Shown in pieces: positions 1 to 9,115 of a DNA stretch of 64,000 bases; position 1 is the first letter of the stretch; each line of letters begins with the position of its first letter. Below the pieces are notes generated by a model. That model saw nothing but the letters and a program-made list of their open reading frames with translations, was not told where the DNA came from and made no database searches. Made by a program: the position numbers and the translations under genes. Origin of the DNA: Alphaproteobacteria bacterium (GTDB lineage Bacteria > Pseudomonadota > Alphaproteobacteria > Caulobacterales > Parvularculaceae); NCBI GenBank assembly GCA_016125455.1, contig WGLS01000004.1:124001-188000 (forward strand). The letters are read 5' to 3'.

Positions 1-148
1 CGATCGGAATATGGCGGCTTCAGGCTTGCCGCCGACGTCCCGCATTGATACTGACCCGGTCGAATTCGAGCCGGACCCGCGGCAGTACATACAGACAATC
101 TCCGTCTCGGGCCACCGGCGCCCGACGCAGAAAGAGGATCTTCAGAAA

Positions 149-571
149 ATGGCGACCGAACGGACGTTTTCCATCATCAAGCCGGATGCAACCCGCCGGA
201 ACATTACTGGAAAGATCATCTCGAAACTCGAGGATGGCGGGCTGCGAGTCGTCGCGCAGAAGCGTATCCACATGACCCGCGAGCAGGCCGAAGGGTTCTA
301 CGCTGTCCACCGTGAACGCCCGTTTTTTGGCGAACTGGTCGACTTCATGATGTCCGGCCCGGTCGTTGTCCAGGTTCTGGAAGGCGAAAACGCGATTGCC
401 CGAAATCGCGAAATAATGGGTGCAACCAATCCCAAGGATGCCGCGCCGGGAACAATTCGAGCTGATTTTGCCGAATCGATCGGTGAAAACTCAGTTCATG
501 GGTCCGACGGGCCGGATACTGCGGCTGAGGAGATCAGGTTTTTCTTCTCTGAGAAGGAAATCACCGGCTGA
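149..571 (+). CDS. ndk: Nucleoside diphosphate kinase
   Basis: Transfers the gamma phosphate of ATP to nucleoside diphosphates through a phosphohistidine; cytosolic, nucleotide pool maintenance. The 140-residue product has the usual family length. The IIKPDA motif near residues 9-14 holds the conserved Lys11, and the active-site signature NSVHGSDG places the phosphorylated histidine at residue 117, its usual number in the family. The frame stays open upstream to position 11, but the added residues do not look like Ndk. The ATG at 149 follows an AGAGGA ribosome binding site at about 133-138, so I chose it. It is followed closely by a secreted hydrolase on the same strand, with no evidence of a functional link. 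Confidence 0.96.
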   Translation: MATERTFSIIKPDATRRNITGKIISKLEDGGLRVVAQKRIHMTREQAEGFYAVHRERPFFGELVDFMMSGPVVVQVLEGENAIARNREIMGATNPKDAAPGTIRADFAESIGENSVHGSDGPDTAAEEIRFFFSEKEITG

Positions 572-600
572 TTTATTCCCGCCCGGCGCCGGAGCAAGCC

Positions 601-1680
601 ATGGTTCGCGCGTTTATTCTGAGCGTTTTTCTGTTCGCGGCTGCCTTGCCGGCGGTTGCGGCGAGCTACGATGCGCCCGCCGAGGGCGAATATGTGGTTG
701 ATCGCTTCGTCTTCCAGTCCGGCGAGGAACTGGAGGGGCTCAGGCTCCACTACCGAACTATTGGCGCACTTCGTCATGATGCGGATGGCAAGGCGTCGAA
801 TGCCGTGCTTGTCATGCACGGGACCACCGGTTCCGGAGCGAGCCTGCTTCGTGAGAGTTTCGCCGGCGAGCTCTTCTGCGCTGGGTGCCTTCTCGACGCC
901 CGAAAGTATTTCATCATTCTTCCGGACGGGATTGGTCATGGGGCATCCTCAAAACCATCAGATGGCCTGAGGATGGATTTTCCACAGTATGACTATGACG
1001 ACATGGTCAAGGCGCAACATCTGCTGCTGACCGAGCATCTTGGCGTCGATCGCCTCCGGCTTGTAATGGGCACGTCCATGGGCGGCATGCAGTCATGGAT
1101 GTGGGCGTACAAGTACCCACATTTTGTTGATGCGGCCATGCCTCTGGCGAGCTTGCCGGTCGAGATCGCCGGTCGGAACCGAATGACGCGACAAATGATC
1201 GTTGATGCGATCAAGGCCGATCCGGCATGGAACAATGGCGACTATGATCCGGCGGAATCGGACTTCGCTGGCATGCGCGCGGCCATGCATGCCTTGGTCT
1301 TCATGGTGTCATCGCCCCTGCAGTATCAGAAGGCGGCGCCGACGCGCGCTGAGGCCGAGATGATGCTGGAGGACATGGTCAATCGATATGCGACGGCGCT
1401 CGATCCAAATGACACCATATACGCGTTTGAAGCTTCGCGTACGTATGATCCGTCATCGCATCTGGAAAAAATCGTTGCGCCGCTGACGGCGATAAATTCC
1501 GCCGACGATCAGGTGAATCCGCCTGAACTCCGCATATTAGAGTCAGAAATTCGGAAAGTCGCAGGCGGAAACGCTGTAGTTCTGCCGATTACTGATGAAA
1601 CCCGGGGGCACGGCACTCACTCCGTTGCTTCTATCTGGAAACATCACCTTGCGGCGTTGCTCGAAGCCAGCGAGCGCTGA
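601..1680 (+). CDS. Secreted alpha/beta hydrolase, MetX (homoserine O-acetyltransferase)-like
   Basis: An alpha/beta-hydrolase of 359 residues. Residues 1-20 form a clear Sec signal peptide ending VAA, so the enzyme is expected in the periplasm. The oxyanion/HG segment VMHGTTGSG lies near residues 71-79, the nucleophile elbow GTSMGGMQ puts the serine at 159, an Asp occurs in SADDQ near 300 and a His in GHGTHS near 338, completing a plausible Ser-Asp-His triad. The overall pattern (HYRTIG, GTSMGGMQ) resembles the homoserine O-acetyltransferase family, but a signal peptide argues against a role in methionine synthesis. The true substrate is unknown. It starts 30 bases after ndk. Confidence 0.8.
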   Translation: MVRAFILSVFLFAAALPAVAASYDAPAEGEYVVDRFVFQSGEELEGLRLHYRTIGALRHDADGKASNAVLVMHGTTGSGASLLRESFAGELFCAGCLLDARKYFIILPDGIGHGASSKPSDGLRMDFPQYDYDDMVKAQHLLLTEHLGVDRLRLVMGTSMGGMQSWMWAYKYPHFVDAAMPLASLPVEIAGRNRMTRQMIVDAIKADPAWNNGDYDPAESDFAGMRAAMHALVFMVSSPLQYQKAAPTRAEAEMMLEDMVNRYATALDPNDTIYAFEASRTYDPSSHLEKIVAPLTAINSADDQVNPPELRILESEIRKVAGGNAVVLPITDETRGHGTHSVASIWKHHLAALLEASER

Positions 1681-1822
1681 AGCCGAGCGTTTCGCGGATC
1701 CTCGGTCCAAAATTCGTCGCATTTGCGTGGATCCGTTGGTCGCCTCGACGGACGCCGACGGAATCCCTGGTCGCCTTCGTTGAACGCAAGGCCAGTGGTT
1801 CTCGCGCAGACAAAGGTGATGC

Positions 1823-4579
1823 ATGGCCAAAAGACGCCTTTCGACCTCTGCAATCCTCGTCATCGCGTGCTCGTCGCCTGGTGTCCTCGCGGCGCAGCCG
1901 CCCGCCAGCGACGACCCATTCGCTTTCGAGGACGAAGTCGTCGTCGTTGGGGAGAGGCGGCGAGGGACCGTCATTGGCGATATCGAGCCGGAAATCACGC
2001 TCAACGCCTCGGAGGTTCGCTCATATGGCGTTTCGACAATCGCCGATTTGCTTGAGGAACTGGCGCCGCAAACGCGATCGGGCAGCGGCCGGGCGGGAGG
2101 TCGGCCAGCGATCCTATTGAATGGACGTCGCGTAGCGAGCCGTCGCGAAATTTTCGAACTGCCGACTGAAGCTGTCGAGCGCGTTGAAATTCTGCCGGAG
2201 GAGGTCGCTCTTAAGTACGGGTTTCGGGCCGATCAACGGGTCGTCAATTTCGTCTTGCGCGAGAGATTCAGGGCTCGGACGGTAGAGGCGACGACACTTG
2301 CAGCGACCGAAGGCGGCCAGTACGAGGGCGCGGCGGACATCAACCAGCTCCGCATTCGAGGTAGTCGAAGATCTACCATCGACGTATCCGCCAGCCACGC
2401 AACCAAACTTCTTGAGTCAGAACGGAACCTGCAAGACTCGCGTTCGAGCGACCGGGCGCTCCTCGGCAACATTCTAGCGCCAATTGCAGGCGGCGAGATA
2501 GACGCCTCCTTGTCGGCGATCGCTGGCGAGGTCGTCACTGTCGCCGGTGCGCCGGTTTCGGCGGGTAATCGCCCGATTGCGCTCGAAGAATTCTACCCCA
2601 ATGCGCCAAACACGACTGACTCGACTGGCGTGCGAACCCTTGCGCCACGACGCGATGCGATCGCTCTTACCGCGAGTCAGACGCGCGCTATCTTCGGCGA
2701 TGTTGCGGTCACTGTCACGGGCGGCCTCGACTTCCAGACAAGCGAAGCGCTCCTCGGTTATGCTGGCGCCGACCTGCAACTGCCGGCCAGCAGCGTGTAT
2801 TCTCCGTTTTCGGACGAAGTGGTCGTCGCGCGTCTTTTCGAAACGCCCGAGGCGCTCAGGCGCTTGATCGATCAATGGAATGGCGAAGTCAGCGCTGCGT
2901 TTGATGGCGCTCCATCGACGTGGACGTGGTCGGTAAACGCAAGATATGCGTTCGGCCAGGTCAGGACAGAAACTGATCGCGGCATCGAAACGACGGCGCT
3001 TCAGGCGAGCATTGCAAACGGCGATGTAAATCCATTCGCGCCGCTACGACCGGGGAGCGTCACGCTCGTTCGTGAAAGCGCTGAAACCGTCAACCATTCA
3101 GGCGGCATCGAAGGACTTGTCTATGGTGAATTGATCGAGTTGCCTGCTGGCGGTCTTTCTGCGTCGCTAAACGTGGGAGGAGATTTTCTCCGCCTAAGGG
3201 GCATTTCCATCGACGCTGACCTGATGGAAACGACCCGAAGACTTGTGCGGGACTCAGGAAACGCCCAGCTTAATCTTGATGCGCCGATCTTCAAGCGCGG
3301 CGCAACGGCTGCGCCCCTCGGCGACCTTACAATCAGCGGCAATGCTCGCATCGATTATCTTTCTGACTTCGGATCGTTAACGACCTACGGCTATTCCGTG
3401 AATTGGCGGCCAGTTGGCGCGGTTCGCCTTATCGGATCTGCTGCCTACGAACAGGGCGCGCCTTCCGTAGCGCAGTTGGGAGATCCAGTTATCCGAACGC
3501 CGAATGTCAGGGTTTTTGATTTCGTGACCGGGACTACCGTTGAGAATGTTACGCGTACGACAGGCGGAACGAGCGACCTTCGAAACGATGACCGCCGCGT
3601 ATACAGACTGAACCTTTCGATAGATCCGTTCGACTTTGAGGATAAGGAACTGACATTCAACGCGTCATTTGTAGATCAGCGAATCTTCAACCCTATCTCA
3701 GAATTTCCGTCCTTGACGCCAGATGTTGAAGCGGCCTTTCCGGAACGGTTTGTGCGCGCAGCCAACGGCGCATTGTTGGAGATCGACGCGCGACCTATAA
3801 ACTACGCAGAAACCGCCCGCCGCGAAGTTCGCTACGGCTTCAACTTCTCGAAATCAATCGAAGCAAAGCAAGCCGAGTTGACCGAAGACGAGCGGGTTAA
3901 ATTGCGCGAGATATTCCGTCAGCGGCTGGATCGTGCGCAACGCAATCAGCGGCGGTCGGAGCAAGCCGATGCAGGCAAAAAAGGGAGCGCTTCAATCGGG
4001 AGCGATCAACAGTCGACGCGCGAAGAGTCGCGAAATGCAAACCGGCCTACGGGCGGTCGTGGCGGATTTCGCGGAGGCGGCGGACGGCGTGGCGGACGCG
4101 ATGGCCGCATCAATGTCTCCGTGTACCATACAATTGCGCTCGAAGACTCCGTGACTGTATTCGAAGGCGCAACGCCGCTCGACTTGCTGGCCGGAGACGC
4201 CGTCAGCGCCTCGGGCGGCGCATCTCGCCATGCGATCGAGGCCGACTTTGGGTTTTTCGGGAACGGACTTGGCGCGCGCGCGGGATTCAACTGGCGGAGC
4301 GGCACGACAATTGACGGTGGCGCTTCTGGCGACCTGCGGTTTGCTGACCTCGGCACCGTCGATTTGCGGTTGTTCTTCGACCCGGCCCGACGCGGAAAGA
4401 CGCTTATAAGGTATCCGTTCTTGATCGGATCAAGATTGTCAATTGAAGTCACGAATCTGTTCAATGATCGGCAGTCCGTTTACGATGCGAGCGGAGCGAC
4501 GCCGATTGGATATCAGCGCGCCCTCATCGACCCGACGGGACGAACGGTTCAAATCCGTTTCCGAAAAATGTTCTTTTGA
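1823..4579 (+). CDS. TonB-dependent receptor with Arg/Gly-rich insertion
   Basis: Outer-membrane active transporter of 918 residues with an N-terminal signal peptide (cleavage near VLAAQ, residue about 24), a TonB-box-like acidic/valine segment (DEVVVVGE), a plug domain (LLNGRRV, VERVEILPEE) and a long beta-barrel ending in aromatic residues (RKMFF). The unusual part is a hydrophilic, highly charged block at about residues 680-765, which ends in an Arg/Gly run at residues 744-762 (GGRGGFRGGGGRRGGRDGR) inside the barrel. The ligand cannot be told from sequence. It is followed by a small membrane protein on the same strand. A 142-base gap separates it from the upstream hydrolase and probably carries its promoter. 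Confidence 0.88.
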   Translation: MAKRRLSTSAILVIACSSPGVLAAQPPASDDPFAFEDEVVVVGERRRGTVIGDIEPEITLNASEVRSYGVSTIADLLEELAPQTRSGSGRAGGRPAILLNGRRVASRREIFELPTEAVERVEILPEEVALKYGFRADQRVVNFVLRERFRARTVEATTLAATEGGQYEGAADINQLRIRGSRRSTIDVSASHATKLLESERNLQDSRSSDRALLGNILAPIAGGEIDASLSAIAGEVVTVAGAPVSAGNRPIALEEFYPNAPNTTDSTGVRTLAPRRDAIALTASQTRAIFGDVAVTVTGGLDFQTSEALLGYAGADLQLPASSVYSPFSDEVVVARLFETPEALRRLIDQWNGEVSAAFDGAPSTWTWSVNARYAFGQVRTETDRGIETTALQASIANGDVNPFAPLRPGSVTLVRESAETVNHSGGIEGLVYGELIELPAGGLSASLNVGGDFLRLRGISIDADLMETTRRLVRDSGNAQLNLDAPIFKRGATAAPLGDLTISGNARIDYLSDFGSLTTYGYSVNWRPVGAVRLIGSAAYEQGAPSVAQLGDPVIRTPNVRVFDFVTGTTVENVTRTTGGTSDLRNDDRRVYRLNLSIDPFDFEDKELTFNASFVDQRIFNPISEFPSLTPDVEAAFPERFVRAANGALLEIDARPINYAETARREVRYGFNFSKSIEAKQAELTEDERVKLREIFRQRLDRAQRNQRRSEQADAGKKGSASIGSDQQSTREESRNANRPTGGRGGFRGGGGRRGGRDGRINVSVYHTIALEDSVTVFEGATPLDLLAGDAVSASGGASRHAIEADFGFFGNGLGARAGFNWRSGTTIDGGASGDLRFADLGTVDLRLFFDPARRGKTLIRYPFLIGSRLSIEVTNLFNDRQSVYDASGATPIGYQRALIDPTGRTVQIRFRKMFF

Positions 4580-4622
4580 CATTCGACAGGAGTGCTCAAG
4601 AAGGCGTCCTTTCAACCGGCCG

Positions 4623-5054
4623 ATGGTCGACGCCGAGACCAAGAAGATGACAGGAAACCTTCTCTTCGATCTTGCAATTTCGCTTGGCGCGGTAGCCTTG
4701 CTCGTTGTTCTTTCAGTTTTGCTTGGCGGCCTTCGCAATGCCGAGGTTACGCTAGATAGCGCCGTGGCGCGTGCACGTCTCGATGAGCCGGATTTTGAAG
4801 CTGAGGAGTGGCTCATCGACCGGGAAGGGCGGGCAGCGGTCGCTGTTTCGGGCAAGGGAGAGGCTCTCCTCGCCTTTGCCGTCGGGGACCGGATCGCGAC
4901 CCGGCGGGTGCTCTTGCAGTCTGTTGCCGCGGCGGCGGATGGAAAATCGCTCCGCCTGGCCGTTAAGGATTCAACGGTCCCGGTATTCTCCCTTGCCGCC
5001 AAAGATACCGCCACGGCCATGAAATGGCTTGGACACTTTTCCGGCCCCGACTAA
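4623..5054 (+). CDS. Small membrane-anchored protein, function unknown
   Basis: A 143-residue protein that I do not recognise. One hydrophobic segment near residues 11-35 (LLFDLAISLGAVALLVVLSVL) would anchor it in the inner membrane, followed by a soluble domain of about 105 residues rich in Ala, Val and charged residues. The start is uncertain: ATG at 4623 or at 4647, both with weak ribosome binding sites. Upstream in-frame sequence overlaps the end of the TonB receptor and is not protein-like. Its stop lies 10 bases before the desaturase-family gene, so the two are probably co-transcribed. Confidence 0.6.
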   Translation: MVDAETKKMTGNLLFDLAISLGAVALLVVLSVLLGGLRNAEVTLDSAVARARLDEPDFEAEEWLIDREGRAAVAVSGKGEALLAFAVGDRIATRRVLLQSVAAAADGKSLRLAVKDSTVPVFSLAAKDTATAMKWLGHFSGPD

Positions 5055-5064
5055 ATTGGCGGTC

Positions 5065-5991
5065 ATGGAGTTTCCAGACGTCGTCACCATGGCCGTTCCG
5101 GCCTTTGTCGTTCTGATCGTCATCGAGATGGTCGCCTGGCGTCTGTCGGGGCGGGGCGACTATGAGGCCCGTGACAGCGCCGCCAGCCTCATTATGGGGC
5201 TGGGCAGCCAGATCGCACCATTATTCGGCGGCGCCGCGATTGTCGCCGCGATCCTTTTCGCGGCGTATGAATTCAGGATTTTCGAGGCGCCAAACACTTG
5301 GTGGGCGGTCGCGCTTTGCTTTGTCGTTGACGACTTTAGATACTATTGGTGGCATCGGATAAGCCACGAACGTCGCTGGTTTTGGGCTAGCCACGTGATC
5401 CATCATTCTTCTCAGCACTACAATCTGACGACGGCTTTGCGTCAGACTTGGACTGGTGCGGTGCTGGGGGCCCTGTTGTTCAAGGCGCCTTTGGCCGTTC
5501 TTGGCTTCCACCCTCTCATGCTCGCCTTTGTCGGCGGGCTAAATCTTGTCTATCAGTTCTGGATCCATACCGAGATGATTGGCCGGCTCGGCCCCCTCGA
5601 ATGGATCATGAACACGCCGAGCCATCATCGCGTCCATCACGCGACCAACCCGCGCTATCTCGACGCAAACTACGCGGGAACATTCATTTTGTGGGATCGT
5701 CTGTTCGGAACATTTATTCCAGAGGATCAAGATGAGCGCCCTCGGTATGGCATTATCAAGAACCTCGGCACGTTCAATCCGGTGAAGATCGCGTTCCACG
5801 AATGGATTGGAATCGCTCGGGACGTGGTTCAAGCCAGGTCATTTCGCGAGGCGCTCGGTTACGCTTTCGGCCCTCCAGGATGGTCGCCGGACGGCTCGCG
5901 CATGACATCGAAGATGATCAAGGCCCGAGCTGCGAAATTTGACGCCGACAAGATCCCCGCGTCGGATCTTCAGAGCCTTCCCGCCGAGTGA
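5065..5991 (+). CDS. Sterol desaturase / fatty acid hydroxylase family protein
   Basis: An integral-membrane di-iron oxygenase of the FA_hydroxylase superfamily, 308 residues. The family's histidine clusters are all visible: HRISH (residues 97-101), HVIHH (110-114) and HHRVHH (187-192), separated by hydrophobic membrane spans. Such enzymes hydroxylate or desaturate lipids, sterols, hopanoids or carotenoids at the membrane. The substrate here is unknown, although a carotenoid locus lies only about 1 kb downstream. A TTG start 12 codons earlier (5029) is possible; I prefer the ATG at 5065 because it avoids overlapping the preceding small gene. Confidence 0.88.
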   Translation: MEFPDVVTMAVPAFVVLIVIEMVAWRLSGRGDYEARDSAASLIMGLGSQIAPLFGGAAIVAAILFAAYEFRIFEAPNTWWAVALCFVVDDFRYYWWHRISHERRWFWASHVIHHSSQHYNLTTALRQTWTGAVLGALLFKAPLAVLGFHPLMLAFVGGLNLVYQFWIHTEMIGRLGPLEWIMNTPSHHRVHHATNPRYLDANYAGTFILWDRLFGTFIPEDQDERPRYGIIKNLGTFNPVKIAFHEWIGIARDVVQARSFREALGYAFGPPGWSPDGSRMTSKMIKARAAKFDADKIPASDLQSLPAE

Positions 5992-6143
5992 TGGAGCGCC
6001 GACCTCGGCGGAACCGCCCGAAATTCGCCTCACTCGCCGTCACATCGCCTTGAAGCGATCTTTTAACCGCCAACTCAAGCCGTCAAATGCGACACGTGAA
6101 GCCGATGCGTTCCATCGGCGCTGCGGAAAGTGGAGACGGTATT

Positions 6144-6698
6144 ATGTCCGAACGGCGGAAGATTGGTCGACTTGAGCGGATTGCGATGCCTGCGCTGATA
6201 AGCGCGTTCGCAGCTGGCGCTGCACTGGCTGCCGTCGGCGAGAATCAGCCCGCCTATGGAGCCGCTATTTCAACCTTGACGGGTGCTGACGTCAAAGCTC
6301 ACGCTGCAGCGCTATTTTCACAGGCGGACCTCGATAATTCAGGCACTTTGAGCGCTTCTGAGTTTGCGGCCGCATCGGTCGTCACCGCTGAACTTGCTCG
6401 CTTGAATGGCTTCGCTGCAGTGAACGCATCGGACGGATCGCTTCGGACAATTGCTATCGACCATCAACTCGATGCGACACTAGCTGCATCCGAAAAGGAG
6501 CGTCTAAAGGCAGTTGCCCTGCGTGATTACTACGCCGCCTCGGGCGCCGACGGCGAACTGCAACAAGATGAGTTCGTTTCATACCAGCGTGCGAAGTTTG
6601 AAAGGTTCGACCTGAATGGCGATGGCGTGCTGCGTCGGCATGAACTGAAGACATTTGCGACGTTCGTTGCCGGCATGCCAGTCACGACGTCGGCCTGA
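6144..6698 (+). CDS. Exported EF-hand calcium-binding protein
   Basis: A 184-residue protein with a hydrophobic segment at residues 15-31 (signal peptide or N-terminal anchor). Two canonical EF-hand loops are present: DLDNSGTLSASEF at residues 62-74 and DLNGDGVLRRHEL at 156-168. A third, weaker loop-like stretch (GADGELQQDEF) lies near 134-144. It probably binds Ca2+ in the periplasm; the partner is unknown. The ATG at 6144 has a GGAGA site 8-12 bases upstream and is preferred over 6087. Its 3' end faces crtD, with 73 bases between the stops. Confidence 0.8.
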   Translation: MSERRKIGRLERIAMPALISAFAAGAALAAVGENQPAYGAAISTLTGADVKAHAAALFSQADLDNSGTLSASEFAAASVVTAELARLNGFAAVNASDGSLRTIAIDHQLDATLAASEKERLKAVALRDYYAASGADGELQQDEFVSYQRAKFERFDLNGDGVLRRHELKTFATFVAGMPVTTSA

Positions 6699-6771
6699 AT
6701 TTCCGGTTCCCTCTGCGGCGCGGACCTCGTCGTTCCGGCGGCGGGGTCCGTGTCGTTATCGGCAGCGACAT

Positions 6772-8277
6772 TCAACTCGCCGATTGGAACCCTTCCATCG
6801 CCTGGGCTGCGGCGAGCCGTCCGGACATTGCGGCCATAGGAACCCCTGGGCCAGGGTGTACGCTTCCTCCGGCGACCAGAAGCCCTCGTATGTGCGTCGT
6901 TGCGCCGGGCCGGTCGAGCGCGCCTGTCATGCCATGGCATGTCCGGCCATAGAGAGCGCCGCCGGTCGCCGGGAACCTGCCATTGAATTCCGACGGCGTC
7001 GCGAAGACGGGCGCGGTGGTTGTATCGTCAATTGATAATCCGCAGGCTGACAGGAGATCTATGGCGCGCTCGAACGCCATTGCCGCGTCAACTGTCGAGA
7101 TGTCGCCATCCGGCGGAGCGTTCATCAACAGGAATAGCCGTTCCGGGGACGCCGAATTTTCAGCGCCGCCAGATGCGCTAGCGGCGCGATCCTGTGCGCA
7201 AAGGTAAACTGTCGGATGCTGAGGCAGGCGACGCGATCGAAAAATCGCATCAAACTCGTCTTTATAGAAATCATTAAAAAAAACGTTGTGAAACGCAAGC
7301 TGAAACCCCGACGGCCGCGCATGCATGCACGCGGTGACCGCCGACAGGGAACGCCTGACACGGGGGGTCGGTTGGAGGCCGCGTCCTACTGACTTGCCGA
7401 GCAGGCCCTCTGCCAGCGCGGAACGGTCGCCGTTGAATATGACGATATCCGCCTTTAGGGCCTTCGAGTTGGCAAGACGCACGCCTGCGACGCGCTGGCC
7501 ATTGACGATGATGTCTTCGACTGTCGAATTGAAGGCAAATTCGACGCCAAGCGATTCCCCGAGTCGGCGCATCGCCGTCGCAACGGCGCCCATCCCGCCC
7601 TCGACCGACCAGACGCCCGTTCGCTCCGCGTGAGCCACCAGCATGATTGTCGCCGGCGTATCAAATGGCGACGAGCCTACATATGTCGCATACCGACCGA
7701 ATAGCTGAATGAGCCGGGGATCGTCGAAGTAGCGGCCAAGGGCCTCCCAAAGCGAGCGCATCGGATCTATCTTCGCCAGGAATGATGGCATCGAGAGGAA
7801 TCCTACTCGCTGCAAGACATCCAGCCGCGAGGGCTTGCGCCCCTTCATGAAAGCATCCCTGAGAGTGTTGTAAATCATCTCGCTTCGTTCGGCGAAGCGA
7901 ACGTACCCGTCGGCGTTCTTGCCGCCAGCAAACGCGGCAATAGCAGCGGCGCTCCGGTTAACATCCGCAAACAGATCGAGCTGTGCGCCGCCGCGCCAGG
8001 CGTGGCGGGCCAGCAAATCCTCTTTTCGCAGCGTCAGATAATCTTCGACGGACGCGCCGGCCGCGGCGAACAGTTCATCGAAAACCCATTTCATCGTGAA
8101 GACCGTCGGCCCGGCGTCAATCGCCGTGTCTCCGATCCGTTCCACGCGCATCTTGCCGCCGACGACTTCGCTGCGCTCGACGACGGTGACTGCAACGCCC
8201 CGACGTGCAAGGTCAATCGCCGCGGCAAGGCCGCCGGCCCCTGCGCCGACGATAACGGCGCGAAGTGGGGCGGTCAC
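6772..8277 (-). CDS. crtD: 1-hydroxycarotenoid 3,4-desaturase (CrtD-type phytoene dehydrogenase family)
   Basis: FAD-dependent carotenoid desaturase of 501 residues, membrane-associated. The N-terminal dinucleotide fold VIVGAGAGGLAAAIDLARRG occupies residues 9-28 and is followed by GGKMR. The stretch DAGPTVFTMKWVFDELF is characteristic of CrtD rather than the phytoene desaturase CrtI, and the C-terminal flavin-binding segment GGSVHPGPGVPMA is intact. CrtD introduces the 3,4 double bond next to a 1-hydroxylated acyclic end group. Its start overlaps the stop of the DUF2306-like gene by 4 bases, indicating translational coupling. No crtC hydratase, crtI, crtB or crtE is present in the window, so the rest of the pathway must lie elsewhere. 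Confidence 0.88.
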   Translation of the reverse strand: MTAPLRAVIVGAGAGGLAAAIDLARRGVAVTVVERSEVVGGKMRVERIGDTAIDAGPTVFTMKWVFDELFAAAGASVEDYLTLRKEDLLARHAWRGGAQLDLFADVNRSAAAIAAFAGGKNADGYVRFAERSEMIYNTLRDAFMKGRKPSRLDVLQRVGFLSMPSFLAKIDPMRSLWEALGRYFDDPRLIQLFGRYATYVGSSPFDTPATIMLVAHAERTGVWSVEGGMGAVATAMRRLGESLGVEFAFNSTVEDIIVNGQRVAGVRLANSKALKADIVIFNGDRSALAEGLLGKSVGRGLQPTPRVRRSLSAVTACMHARPSGFQLAFHNVFFNDFYKDEFDAIFRSRRLPQHPTVYLCAQDRAASASGGAENSASPERLFLLMNAPPDGDISTVDAAMAFERAIDLLSACGLSIDDTTTAPVFATPSEFNGRFPATGGALYGRTCHGMTGALDRPGATTHIRGLLVAGGSVHPGPGVPMAAMSGRLAAAQAMEGFQSAS

Positions 8278-9038
8278 GGCGCCGGGCTCGCGAAAGGCGA
8301 TTGGGCGGTCCCCTTGAAGCGCAGTCGAACGGAACGCTGATGGTAGAGAATAAGCCCCAGCCCTATGGTCAACGGCGTCGCCCAGAGTATGGGGGCGAGG
8401 GCGAGCTCCGGGACGAGCCTGACTGCGCCGAATGCAAAAAAGGCCGTGTACACTGAAATGCCGGCGCCGACGCCGGCTTTGATATGTTCGAGAAGCCAGT
8501 CAGCTGGCCCCGGCGATGATTTCAGCAGGAACGCCGCATTTGTGGTGACGGTTGCGAATCCAATCGTGGAAATGCCTATCATGATAGGTTGATCGATCCT
8601 GACGCCTTCGATCAGACACGCGCCAGCAGCGATCAACAGCGCCGCCTGCAGGAAAATGTTCACAGGACCCACATTTCGCGAATGGTCCAACTTGTTCCTT
8701 GGGCAAAGCCAGCCATACCATGCCAGGTTGATCGTCAATAGTGCGAGATGCAACATCATCACGCCAAAGATCCCGCGCACAAGTATCGGATCGGAGAACG
8801 CCGGATGATCGACGAGGTGGGGGTGAGTCGCCATCGGCGCAAGCATCGTCATGGTCGCCATCGCTATGGCAAAGCCGCCGGTGATCAACATCGCCACGGC
8901 AAAGAAACGTCCGAGCATGCGGTGCCGAGCGCCGCCCTTTTTCGTTGCGACGGGGCCCCAGAAGCCAAGCAGACCGGGCGCGCCGGTGATGATGTGTCCG
9001 GCGATAAGGAATTCAAATATTGCATGGCTGGACAGCAT
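8274..9038 (-). CDS. Polytopic membrane protein, DUF2306-like, coupled to crtD
   Basis: A 254-residue integral membrane protein with roughly six to seven hydrophobic spans. The N-terminal region contains conserved-looking polar residues within membrane context: AGHIITG near residues 13-19 and GGARHRMLGR near 35-44, a pattern resembling the DUF2306 family. That assignment is from memory and is moderate. The gene overlaps crtD by 4 bases (ATGA), so the products are made together. The substrate of CrtD requires prior 1,2-hydration and no hydratase gene is visible, so a role in carotenoid end-group modification is possible but unproven. The start codon lies 77 bases from the divergent P450 start. 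Confidence 0.75.
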   Translation of the reverse strand: MLSSHAIFEFLIAGHIITGAPGLLGFWGPVATKKGGARHRMLGRFFAVAMLITGGFAIAMATMTMLAPMATHPHLVDHPAFSDPILVRGIFGVMMLHLALLTINLAWYGWLCPRNKLDHSRNVGPVNIFLQAALLIAAGACLIEGVRIDQPIMIGISTIGFATVTTNAAFLLKSSPGPADWLLEHIKAGVGAGISVYTAFFAFGAVRLVPELALAPILWATPLTIGLGLILYHQRSVRLRFKGTAQSPFASPAP

Positions 9039-9053
9039 GAAGATTAGCTCGAT

Positions 9054-9078
9054 AAGTTGCGCAAGATGCCTGCAACTT
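9054..9078. promoter_or_regulatory. Inverted repeat in the divergent crtD-operon / P450 intergenic region
   Basis: Perfect 7-base arms AAGTTGC (9054-9060) and GCAACTT (9072-9078) separated by 11 bases. An 8-base palindrome TTGCGCAA (9057-9064) overlaps the first arm. It sits in the 77-base gap between two divergent genes, which is where a shared operator would be expected. No regulator is known for it; the call is positional inference. Confidence 0.35.
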
Positions 9079-9115
9079 GCGCCAGCCGGCGCACCGAGGA
9101 AAGCCTTTTATCGAC

